NCBI GenBank assembly: GCA_008973525.1
Contig: WACJ01000128.1
Coordinates: forward strand, 496,001 to 560,000
Length of the DNA: 64,000 nucleotides
Origin: Stenopsyche tienmushanensis
Lineage: Eukaryota; Arthropoda; Insecta; Trichoptera; Stenopsychidae
Direction of reading: 5' to 3'
Shown: piece after piece, positions 37,801-47,852 of the stretch
Layout of the letters: every line of letters begins with the position of its first letter
How positions within the stretch are numbered: the first letter of the stretch is position 1
The notes under the pieces: generated by a model
Databases searched by the model: none
What the model saw: only the letters and a program-made list of their open reading frames with translations
Told to the model about the DNA's origin: nothing
Made by a program: the position numbers and the translations under genes

Positions 37801-38856
37801 AAACCAAATTTACACATGTAGTTAATTTTTAAATCATAAACATATTCAACGCATCTTTTTATGGTATTGTAAAAGAGTCATATGTGCGTTATTTGTACAA
37901 TGAGACAATCTTTGTGAGCATATTTTATTAACGCATTCGCGGACACGGATTAGCGACGCAATTCATGAACATAGAAATTGATTTAAACCACCAATGAGCA
38001 CACTGTTATTATTCCTTGTTTCTGACATTACATAAAAAATATTAGATGGTAATCCAATGGATCTCGTGAAAACGTAAACTAACTACTCACTGAGCAAATA
38101 CAGCTCAAAAAAAATCCAATTCCATATAATTTATTTCATTGAATTTGGTCAATCTGCAGTATCTTGTTTTTGGTAAATTTGTTTTCGTTAACTTTTTTAC
38201 ATAAAATTCGTACATTCTATCAACATTTTTTTTATATCCTCAGTCCAAATGCTTCTAAACATATTCTATACGTATATCTCCAATATCTTTTTTATTCCTG
38301 AAGATAATAAATACTTATCTGTCTGCAATTGCAGACGTATCCACGAATGCGTTAAATAGATTAGGCTAGAACAATTCGTATAGTAATATTATTGTGCAAG
38401 TAGATTAAATTAAGAATAAAATACGCATTATATATTCCAATTATGTACATATATAACAGTATCTTATTATGATGATATGAAAAAATGTTATATAAAAATA
38501 CTTTCTCCAATTTTTGGCTGTTCTTTTTTATTGTTTTCTACGAAGACGATGAAATCTCACTGATTTAATGGGTTTGTAAAGTATGCAAAAATATAATTAT
38601 GAAATGTTACGAGCCAAAATTTGATGATCTAACTTATTTATATCCTAGCCAATCCTAGCAAAAATAAATATTTAATGCCATTTCTCTTTGTATATTTGAC
38701 TCGTAAATTTGTATATTGATTATAATTGGGATTTTTGAAAGCTTAAAACAATTATTTCTTACTCATATGATCAGGAAGATGTGGTTGTTGTTTAAGCCAT
38801 ACTTTTATTGCGTCAATTTCTTCTGTGGTCGCGTCAATTCGATCAGTATTGGACAT
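34887..38856 (-). CDS. CRAL-TRIO domain lipid-transfer protein, copy 2
   Basis: Six coding exons on the minus strand: 38763-38856, 37631-37790, 37301-37556, 35291-35401, 35079-35215 and 34887-34998; 289 residues. It has the same family and fold as its downstream neighbour. Conserved blocks are 'EEIDAIKVWLKQQPHLPDH' at the start, 'RFLNACYFDLDRTKK', 'RHSAPEIFANRDP', 'PIFDLAGTTLKHLTR', 'INAPSYVDKFLSIVKPLMKK' and 'PRDMLPEEYGGKGG'. The four internal exons have the same lengths as in copy 1 (160, 256, 111, 137 nt), and all splice phases coincide. The proteins differ throughout, so the duplication is not recent. Intron 1 carries a TTAA element and intron 3 a 1.6-kb Tigger element; neither interrupts the reading frame. 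Confidence 0.92.
35590..35935 (+). pseudogene. Tigger transposase C-terminal remnant
   Basis: A frame beginning at about 35590 gives 'QFKATYIRWTFEKI', matching the 'KATYRRTFR' block after the DDE core of Tigger/jerky proteins. A frameshift near 35735 leads into 'LEKLWPEVVSGEK' and an Asp/Glu-rich tail ending in a stop at about 35925. The catalytic core is missing. Confidence 0.7.
36150..36930 (+). repeat. Dispersed repeat C, copy 1, with unidentified coding remnant
   Basis: The segment holds an 80-codon Lys/Glu-rich frame (36158-36400). Next, in another frame (about 36480-36632), is a Lys/Arg/Gln/Leu-rich helical peptide containing 'RIARKQQLLEDNQ' and ending 'LGIID' and stop. From 36480 to 36930 it matches 54935-55345 closely, beyond the stop codon. 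This looks like the 3' end of a repeated element; the protein family is unknown to me. Confidence 0.55.
37928..38355. mobile_element. TTAA-flanked MITE, family D, in CRAL-TRIO intron 1
   Basis: TTAA at 37928-37931 is followed by 'cgcattcgcggacacgg', and the other end reads inward from TTAA (38352-38355) as 'cgcattcgtggatacgt'. The first 16 bp match at 14 positions. The element is about 0.4 kb with no transposase frame. The ends and target site fit piggyBac-type non-autonomous elements, distinct from families A and B. Confidence 0.75.
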
Positions 38857-40080
38857 CTTTAAACTGCAACAAATATCATTTTTGATGAAAATCCATGTCG
38901 GTAAATTGAGAAAACCAAAATTTTGCCTGTTAAATATTTTTTATGCAACATAACCGGTTATTTGAGATTGATCATTATACCGGTTTTTGTTTGACGTCAA
39001 GAATTCATAAAACCTAATCAAATAATTTGAAACCCATTTTTATAAATATTATTTCATTTAAGATATTAAACAAACAGGTTTTATACATTTGTAAGCGATA
39101 GACGAAATACATTTTAAACGACGTTCTAATTATTGATAATATTGCGTTTTTTGAAATGCTTTTTTCTTCATATAAAACAACATTTCCTCCATTAGAACAA
39201 CCTTCGCCAATATGCAAATTTTTTCCCAGTTTATGGCCACAACCTTCACCTTTTTTTATATAAACATTTTTTTAATCGTATTTTTATTACAATTAGCCAT
39301 TTATTTAAAAAAATATGTTATTCTTAATTAAATAGCCATACATTATTATTTTGTATTTTAAGCGCCATGTTTATTGCATCATATGCTTTACTAAAAAATA
39401 AAAATGGCGTCAATGTGACAAAAGAATGATGGCCGACATGCGAGCTGCTATGATCCATTTTTAAATGGATCTTATTTGAAAGTATGTCAAAGTGTCAATC
39501 TTACGTATTTCCCATTTATAACCAAAAATTTACATTCGAATGTTTTTTGTTTAAGGTCATATTCAAAATTAATCTTTAAAAAAGACTAAAAGTCAAGTAT
39601 TATTTTTCCTGCTTAGATAAGTTGCTTCGTATATGGTTTATGTTTAGATTTAAATTGGTGTCGTAAAAACATATATTTCTACCATAAAAAGAGACCATCG
39701 ATGTGTCGACATTTGTAACCAGTTTGCTTGACTATTTAATTGTTTTGTAAGGAACTTGCTTTTTGAAATTATCTATTGCATGAATCAAGATTATTTTTCT
39801 GTTAATGTATTCTATAATAATTCAAATAAAAAATATAATTATTTTATTGTCAAATATTGCGACATAGATCGTGTTAGTATAAAGTGCACTAGGAAATAAT
39901 CAGCAAAATCACGAAACCAGATAAAGAAAAAAAAAATCAATCAACATTTCAATTAAATCAGGCTTTAGATAATGAATGATATCATGAAATCATATGAACA
40001 TTTTAAACCTAAAATTTTCGATCTTTATTCTAGGCACTTTATTATTATCCCAATTATCTGATAACTTATTTTTATACTCA
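38857..40080. other. Upstream region of CRAL-TRIO copy 2, no further gene seen
   Basis: The promoter of copy 2 must lie near 38857-39000. The remaining sequence is AT-rich with no recognisable repeat ends. The 67-codon minus frame at 39014-39217 is not supported as a gene. Confidence 0.45.
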
Positions 40081-40164
40081 TTGTTTTGATGAGCGAGCTT
40101 ATAAACTATTTATTAATCTTGCAATGCCTAGAATATTATCGAGTTTTATGTAAAAACAACATTT

Positions 40165-40535
40165 ATTTAAATCAAGAACAGCAGGAGTCTGGGGCTTTGA
40201 AGGACAGAAAAAGACCGGACCACCCAAAATTTACTGCGAATATCAAATACAACTTAATAACATTATCATTCAAAATAAATCGTCTCACAACTACTCAGTT
40301 GGTTGCAAAATTGAATTAAACCACATCATCTATTATGTCGTTGTCTTCAGTGAAAAGTCGATGAGGTTCTTATGAACTTCAATGAAATTTAGCGCTAAAC
40401 AAATTGAATAAACATAAAAAAAATTGCTTGGGGTACAAAACTATAAGAATTGGACAATTACTGATTGGAAAAATGTCTTATGAATGGATTTTAAATGTTT
40501 GACTCGAGCTATTATGGGATAAGAGCAAAGCGAAA
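40165..40535 (+). pseudogene. Tc1-like transposase remnant, second copy
   Basis: The sequence 'ggacagaaaaagaccggacc' and the following 300 bp match 10918-11230. The frame at 40195-40315 gives 'RKRPDHPKFTANIKY', a Gly-Arg-Pro linker-like region, then 'INRLTTTQLVAKLN', the second HTH of Tc1-type transposases. It ends in a stop and the catalytic part is gone. Confidence 0.6.
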
Positions 40536-40621
40536 AATGGTGTATCTTCGTGTGTCAATATGTTCTGGAATAAACTGTACGAATACTGGATAGTACATAC
40601 GCTATATAATCGTTTAATAAA

Positions 40622-42060
40622 CAGCAGACCCACGGTAATCCGGCCCCTGTCTAATCCGGCGCCCCCTTTAATCCGACATCCCAACACAAATACGGTACAC
40701 CAGTGCAAAGCTTCGTCAATGTATAAAATGAAGAAGTCTGATTCTGGATTGCCTAAATCGCAATTAATCTTTTTGTAAGTTGGCAAGTGAGTACGACATA
40801 GGACGATCAAAAAGTTGTGATACAAAAAAAACGGGAAAACATTCAAAAGTTTGTTTTCAGCATTGATTGTGGGTCAGATAAGAGGCAAACTTTCAAAAAA
40901 GTTAAAAATTCAGAAGTGAAGGAAGCTTTGGATATGTGGTTTCTTCAGGAAAGAAACGGATATACACTTGAACTTTTTTTTGTGCGGTAGATGCGTTCCG
41001 TGGAAAATCGCACAAAAAAGCTATGATTTACATAGTAAAAGTGAAGATGCGTTCCATGGATTTTAAAAACCGCATAACTTCGAACAGCTATATAAAATAT
41101 ATTCAAAATCGCATAAAAAAAGTTAATAAAAAATAGGAAAACAATAAGCCAATTAAAAAATAACGTTTTTGTTAACATTTAAAGGACGTCTTGTATCATT
41201 GGTAAAATTTTAAGGATGCCTGACATCTGGCATCTCAACTGCCAGCATCCACTAGAGAAATACTAATTATTTTAATTACAAACAACGCTGAAATAGTATA
41301 CCCAGTGTCAATGTCATAATTATTCTGTATAGATTTTCTCTTTTCAACAATATAATTCATAATTAGTAAATATGTAACAATAGTTCCTAACTCAAAATAT
41401 AAATAACTGTTAAAAAAATCAGTCAAGTCATTTTTTGGCCTTGTTTAGTTAGTTTTAATTTTTTTTAAATAGTTAAAAAATATTTTTTGATATAAATATG
41501 ATAGGAATAATAGAGGGTTGTATAGAAAAGATTCGTACCCAGTTTGAAGTAAATTAATTAATTAAAACTTGAGATATGATGTCAACGGTGTTAAAAAAAG
41601 TAGTTTCAAGAAAAATGCGTTAAAAGATTTCATTATGGTAGGACAGGCCAAGTTGCTGCGTTACTAAAATAGCTATAACTCAGTAAGTAGTTTGAATTTT
41701 GGAAATTCCTTTGGAGAATGTATTTTTAAAAGTTGAAACATTGAAAAAATGTAAAAAAAAAGAAATCAATTGTTTCAAAAAAACGCCTCGTAATTCAGCA
41801 ATAGCATCTGCATTTGCAATATAAATTACACAGTCCCAAATTATAATTTTTTTTTCAATTTTCGATTCGTGTTGATGATTTATTTCCTATTTAACCAAAA
41901 TGTCTCGATACGTACTCTTTATAAAATAAAAATAAAAAATGCTTTACAAAAAAAACCGCATAACTTCGAAATCGCATAAAAAAAGTGGCACAAAAAGAGG
42001 TTTGAGTGTACACTTATATCTGGGCCCATATTGAATATTTTAAATGTTTATATTGTGTGA
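40622..42060 (+). pseudogene. pogo/Tigger transposase fragment, interrupted by an insertion
   Basis: A pogo-type end 'cagcagacccacggtaatcc' begins at 40622. The plus strand at about 40810-40962 then encodes the N-terminal DNA-binding domain: 'NIQKFVFSIDCGSDKRQTF', then 'KNSEVKEALDMWFLQERNG', the Tc5/CENP-B HTH signature. The frame is cut by the element at 40965-42008 and resumes directly after it with 'LISGPIL' (42010-42035). Joining the flanks with one TA restores the same order as the copy at 20.5-20.7 kb. The DDE domain is not present downstream. Confidence 0.75.
40965..42008. mobile_element. TA-flanked element with CACT ends, nested in a pogo fragment
   Basis: The element is 1044 bp, flanked by TA (40963-40964 and 42009-42010). 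The left end is 'cacttgaacttttttttgtg' and the right end, inverted, is 'cactcaaacctctttttgtg'. Subterminal sequence contains 'cgcataacttcgaa' and 'atcgcataaaaaa' at both ends. No transposase is recognised inside, so it is probably moved in trans by a pogo/Tigger enzyme. Related sequence occurs at 55862-56001 and 49180-49250. Confidence 0.75.
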
Positions 42061-43158
42061 TTATGTTAAGAAGAAAATGTCTAAAAATTTGCACATATAT
42101 ATATATGTATAAATATATTTGAATATGAATGAGTTTTTTTTAAAGAAATATTTTTCCAAACATGTTGTCGATGGTTTATATTTACGTAGTTTAATGGGGA
42201 ATATTAAAAGTCTTCGAATGCATTAAAAAACAAGTTCCTATCTTGTACCCTATTAATTTGAAGGTGAAAAGATTATATCAACACTAAAAATCATAAATCG
42301 ACACTACCACGAGGCAAATATATATTATTCTCATATATTTTAAATATATTAAATTAAAACATAAATCTGTTAAATACGAGCATCTTGAGTTTTTTAAGTC
42401 TTCAGTTCATTCGATGCAGTTCCTTAGAAAAGCGGTATTTTTGCAGTCTCGCTTTGTATGTAAGCATATTATGGCATTAGCGCGGCATAAGACAGTTAAG
42501 CCATAAAAAAGTGTTACTTCTATTGAATATTTGATTGGCACTGACAATGTTTAAAAATACAAGTTTATAAACACATTAAATGTGCTAAACACACGAGGCA
42601 AATACAAATTTAAATATCAACAAGGTTAAAATACGTATTTTGTTAAGCACCTTGAATCTGATACACGAGTGTTTATTATTCATTTGATTTATTTTTATAA
42701 TTTTGAATTTGAATGCATTAATTTATTTTTCACCGTCGTGAGGGCACGTCGGTTTTTCCGACCGTTGTAATAAAAGTCGGGAATTAAATTCATTGTGTTT
42801 ACCAACTGTCGAGTGCACTGGCTTATTCGGAAATCGCACACGTACTGGTTTCATTTTCTTGGATCCAAGAAACCCGCTAGAGTGGGGTCCACAGTAGATT
42901 CCTCAAACCATTGAATTCCGGCAATTATATATAATTATAGCAAATTTATTCTACATTTGTACGATGTCGAAAAGTTCAAATGGCCGAGTTTTTGCATTGC
43001 AACCCAGTACTATTTTTGCTGTTTGCAGTTAAAATTAGTATTCGGCAATGGCCAGAGTATTTTATGCCTTATAAAAGAGAATCGTTTATAAAAATAGCTA
43101 TTTGGTAATTCAAATACAAATTACCTTCCAGAAGGGACTTATAGACAATTAAAATTAT
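42061..43158. other. Intergenic, no gene seen
   Basis: This is AT-rich sequence. A less AT-rich patch at about 42730-42900 ('cgtcgtgagggcacgtcgg') carries no coding frame or repeat ends that I recognise. Confidence 0.4.
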
Positions 43159-43160
43159 TA

Positions 43161-43737
43161 TTGGGAGTGCAAATTAATTCGGTCCGTTTTATTGTGATCA
43201 AAAATGCATTTATTTCAGTAACAAAATGAATAAAAGAGATTAATCATTATTGTTCATCGCTGGTTATAACTTTTTCCCATCTCTCAGGCAATTTTAGTGT
43301 TTCCAAATTCGATCCAAATTAGGAGCCTATTTTCGATTTCTGCGAAAGAAGTGAAATGGTGAGCTGCCAAATCATGCTGCTTCTATCGGAACAATCAATA
43401 ATCAGAACCAGTAGAGTATCCATTTCTCATCCCCAGTCACAATCTGATTTTAAAACTCTTTCTTTGTTGCCTTTGAACCTTTGAATTGTCTTGCTTTTGA
43501 ATAATTTCCAAAGAACTTAATCGTACAGAAACTGCTTGTTGAGTCACTCCCAATTATTTTGCAAGCTCCTCTTGCATTTGACTCAGATCTTCATCAAGTA
43601 ATCGAAGGGATATAAACTGAATATTATTAGCAGATGTCTAACCTATCTGAAACCATAGAAATCAACTACCATTTTGAAACATTCATAACAGCCAGAGCCA
43701 TCATTTAAAAACGGACCGAATTAATTTGTACTTCTAA
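43161..43737 (-). mobile_element. Internally deleted mariner element
   Basis: A 577-bp element flanked by TA has 30-bp inverted ends (left 'ttgggagtgcaaattaattc', right inverted 'ttagaagtacaaattaattc', both continuing 'ggtccgtttt'), 27 of 30 identical. The minus strand retains fragments of a mariner transposase around 'GDEKWILY' (about 43410-43445), but most of the gene is missing. The ends are much better preserved than the coding part. Confidence 0.75.
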
Positions 43738-45509
43738 TAAATAATTAATCTGATAAATAATACAACTCTCCATCAACATTTTAATAACCACTGCGAAATT
43801 GTACCGTATTATTTTGAATTCAATTCGCATTCACATGTTTCTCAGCTGATAAACAATGCTATTGGTATGCAATAGGAGTTGTATAATTATTTATTGTTCG
43901 TATTTGCTTATGTCATATCATAATTAACTTGCACAAATTTAATTTACAGCCTGATTGATTGTCAACAAACCGTATTATTTGACAAGTTTGGCATTAGTGT
44001 AAATGGTAAAAAATACGATAAATTCTAATTCGGACATTTGTGTTTCCAATAACAACGCTTATCCAATAAAGCATTGATCGCCATTGCTTTTTTTGATAAT
44101 TTAGTATCTAGCTTATTTTCATTTAGGACTGCACATTAGCGTCTATTTAGTTATAAAGATATATTTTTTGAATCTAGTTTAGGCACTTTGCTGTCACTTG
44201 TGGTCACTGCCGCCCACTAATGGGCGTTCAAGCTTTTATGGAGAGCGGTAGGGTTTTTGTCATGTTGTTACGTCTATAAAAGACGATGCAAATATTGATC
44301 AGACTGATACGACTTTTCAAGAAGAACTGAATACGTAGAAAACGATATTGAATTTATGGATCGCTAATATCTTGTAAAATCAGGTTTCAGTGCTGTTAAT
44401 CAAATTATAACTAAATATTTCCGAAAAAAAAGACTTTCGTTTGTTCCTTCAACGTATTATATAAACCACTGTTCAAAAATTTCAAAACAAAAGTGGGTGG
44501 TAGGAATAAAAAGGTTGACTATCTTTGAGCCCCACAACGACACCTGTCTTCTTTTTGGAATATGTTTCTTTGTTCAATAAAGCTTCAACAATTCTTAATC
44601 AACAAATACTGTCTTTTCAGCAAATGATTTCAGGTGTCATGCTGCATGTTTAGATGCATAATTCTTCTGTTGATGAATATAAGACATATGTTTCAATAAT
44701 TCAATTGTCATCGATATATCTTACTTTGATATTGATGCTCTTCATTTCTCTTCAAATATTTAGATTTGTCATGTATATTAATGAGCTTTTGAAATCTAAA
44801 GATCATCCGGTACAACAGATTGCCATTGAATACTGGTTTGTTCAAACAGGCAGATCGATTTCGTCTTTATTTATTCGGCTTCACAACCAAAGCTCGAAGG
44901 CCTCTTTAGTGGCTTTGCTAGTCCTATCGTCATCTGTGAATAATAAAGAGGTAACTGTTAAAATTTTGCTCGAATAAAACCAGTTGCATTTTTTCTATAT
45001 GTAGAGCAAAAAAGACTGTTGTAATTAATTGGTAATATTTTTATAATGGTACATTGATTCGGTTTTTATTTAATGAATTTGAATATTTTTGGATGAATTT
45101 AACACCTTTCATGTAGATTCTTATCTAAGAAAATGAGTTCTTGCTTAGAAGACGTAGCAAGAAAAATTAACAACAAGCGAAGAAATGTATCATCACATCT
45201 GAAAAAGTATTTATTAAGTATATGATTGTAAAATTTTCAGCAATTAACAGAGAGTTAAGTTTCATTCGTGAATTGAGCACAATAGATAATACGCAGTAAG
45301 CTTAGAGATAGTATTTAAATAGATGCACAAGTACAGAGATCTGAATAGTTTTTTTTTATTTTTGGGTAGAAATGTAGGAAAATAGTCGAAAATACAAATA
45401 AATAAGCTAATTGGATCATTAACCCATCAAGGTAATCAGATAAATTCATTTCAGAAATATAAACAATCAAAACAAGATCAAAATCGTTCATTGCTTTTGT
45501 TGACACGTT

Positions 45510-45612
45510 AACTCCGGGAAGCATATGTTTGTGAATGACTCTATGTTTTGGTTAACGTCGCCTAAAATGTCATTACTCAAAATTTTCTCACATTTTTTTA
45601 CATTAGTTGATA
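45510..45612. repeat. Short dispersed repeat E, copy 1
   Basis: It shares 'ttttggttaacgtcgnctaa', 'aaaatgt' and a closing 'tnanattagttga' with 46785-46885 in the same orientation. The nature of the repeat is unknown. Confidence 0.4.
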
Positions 45613-46784
45613 CAATAATCTGATGACTCCGATTTCATCATGCTTTGGAAGTATGTACATATTAATGCGAATCTTCATTTTCTCATATGAATTATATAAA
45701 ATCTAAACTTCGGACTCATTTAACAGATAACTACCTCGATGACTGCATGCGCTTTGCAACAAATAGTTATCAACTAGATTATCTGCAGATTGCCAACGAA
45801 CACAATGTCAAATATCTCATTAAATTTAACATTTGACTTATTGTGTTTGAATTAAAAAAAAACTGCATAAATTCAAGCGATTATATGTTATGTTGACTTG
45901 TGTTAAAAAATTAAAAAAATTGAATTTGAGCTGATCTAAAAAGAATGGATATCTTTCGGGATCACCTAGTATTTAAATACCAGAATTTTATTGAAATTTT
46001 ATTCAGTCAAACTGAATTTACTTTAACGTTTGCTTATATAAGTACAATGCTATCGCAGGTCACAGTAGTTCAATTGTTCACGATGATCTTTGTGGTCAAT
46101 TATATATTTTGCAGAAAAATAATTACTTTTATCTCGACACAATCATATAAAATAATTGTTGTACATCACAACTTCTCAAAGTCAATTGCTCTTTTTTTTA
46201 ATTTGAATAGTTATCTATAAATCAACCTATAGTGATGCAAACGCTTCTGCAATACTAAGCGATGCAAGCTATATTTTAAACTTTCTCTTCGACATAATTT
46301 AATACGACGCTCATGATGGGTTGTATCGTTTTGCGGCTAACATAATTATGAATGTGAAACCGACTTCCCACATCACGTAACAGTAGGGCGAACGCCCTGG
46401 GCCTGTGCATTTCAAATATGCCTATGCAATAAATTACCATTTTGGAAATCGTTCCAAATTCAAGACGTATTTTATGTCATTCACGCAACAGAAACAAGCG
46501 TTTGCAGACGAAACATTGCCATAATATTATATGTGTACTACTGTCTCACGAGTGTGAGCACTACGTTAATTAACACGTGTATAACACGTGAATAATTAAG
46601 GAGAATATTCGATTCGCTTGGGTAATCATATTTCATAAAAAAATAATTAGTTTTGAATGTAAAAACTAAATTGTGTAAATTTAAATGATACATTGTCATA
46701 TTTGGCTTAACGTTTATAGATCATAAAATTCTTACCCGTTTTGTAATATTAACACATTATGTACGGAAAACATTTCGACTGATG

Positions 46785-46885
46785 ATTACGTACGGGAGGC
46801 ATGTTTTTATGAATTACATACGTTGCCTTTTGGTTAACGTCGACTAAAATGTTGTTACGCGATGTTTTTTCACGTTAGTTGACTT
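46785..46885. repeat. Short dispersed repeat E, copy 2
   Basis: This is the second copy of the sequence at 45510-45612, about 1.3 kb away. No inverted ends are seen. Confidence 0.4.
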
Positions 46886-47852
46886 AGGAGGATTTATTGA
46901 AACTATTTTTTTTAATTGAGCACATTTCCAATAACTATAAGTAATATGCGAAAATATTTTTTAAACAACACCCCGTCTTAATCGGTCCCGCCTTAACCCA
47001 CCCGATCAGTCTTTTTTGGACAACTTCGTTTTGTAATGAGAGTTCGTAATCGTTTTGTAGACACGCTGACATTCGTCATTCGTCATGTCAGCGGTTGGAA
47101 AAGCGGACCGGTTGGCCACTGCGTCATCTTTTAAATTCTTGGAAATAAAAGACATTTGTATTTTTTCTAAATTTTAAAAGGACTAGCATACATTTTAAAG
47201 GAATATATTTTCGGATAAAGAACGATTGACTTTAAACTTTATATCAAAGTTATTAATATCATAGTCTAAAATATTTTAAGCTTTTGGATATCTATACTGC
47301 CATATGACGTTCCCCCGCATGTGATGTGTTAATACTTATAGTATTTCAGTAATCTAAATAAATAAAAATATGAGCATGATTCCGGAATTTTAAATATATA
47401 TTAATATTTTTTTTATAAAAGTGTTCCCCTTATTCATTTAAGGTCTTATTTAAATCCCATTAAATAGTTAATGTAAAAAACTAATTTAAGAAACACAAAA
47501 GAAGTTGTTGTGTGCATGCTTATCATAAAAAATTAAATTCGTAGACGGAAAAAAATATGAATGAATAGTTGTCAAATATTTACTCATGATGTTCGCTCAT
47601 TGATAAAAATTCGCACGAGTCATGCGCAAATAATTTTTTTTACAAATCGACCCCAGATAATTAGAAGTGTACATTTTTTGTGCGATTTTATCTATTATTT
47701 GTTCATGTGTAATTCCGAACGTAAACCCGTCGTGACAGATGTAGATTGCCATTGTTGAAAATTGTCAACGAGTGCAGGTGACCGCGCGCGTGGCAACACT
47801 CAGTCAGCCCTTTCGTCGCAGGGTCCTACTAGTCGCAGCTCTTCACGGCCCC

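Larger units (their letters stand above)
43738..47852. other. Intergenic, no host gene supported; IDH3A upstream at right
   Basis: Frames at 44654-44977, 45315-45524 and 45945-46220 are low-complexity or shadows. The minus strand at about 44880-44950 reads 'SKATKEAFELWL', which resembles a pogo HTH, so a further relic may lie there. About 100 bp near 45510-45610 recurs at 46785-46885 ('ttttggttaacgtcg'). The last 100 bp are less AT-rich and are probably the IDH3A promoter and 5' untranslated region. Confidence 0.4.

Noticed and set aside
44654..44977. 107-codon plus-strand frame with hydrophobic start, possibly a membrane protein
   Set aside because: The opposite strand shows a stretch resembling a pogo HTH, so the frame is more likely a shadow of a transposon relic; hydrophobicity follows from AT-rich codons.
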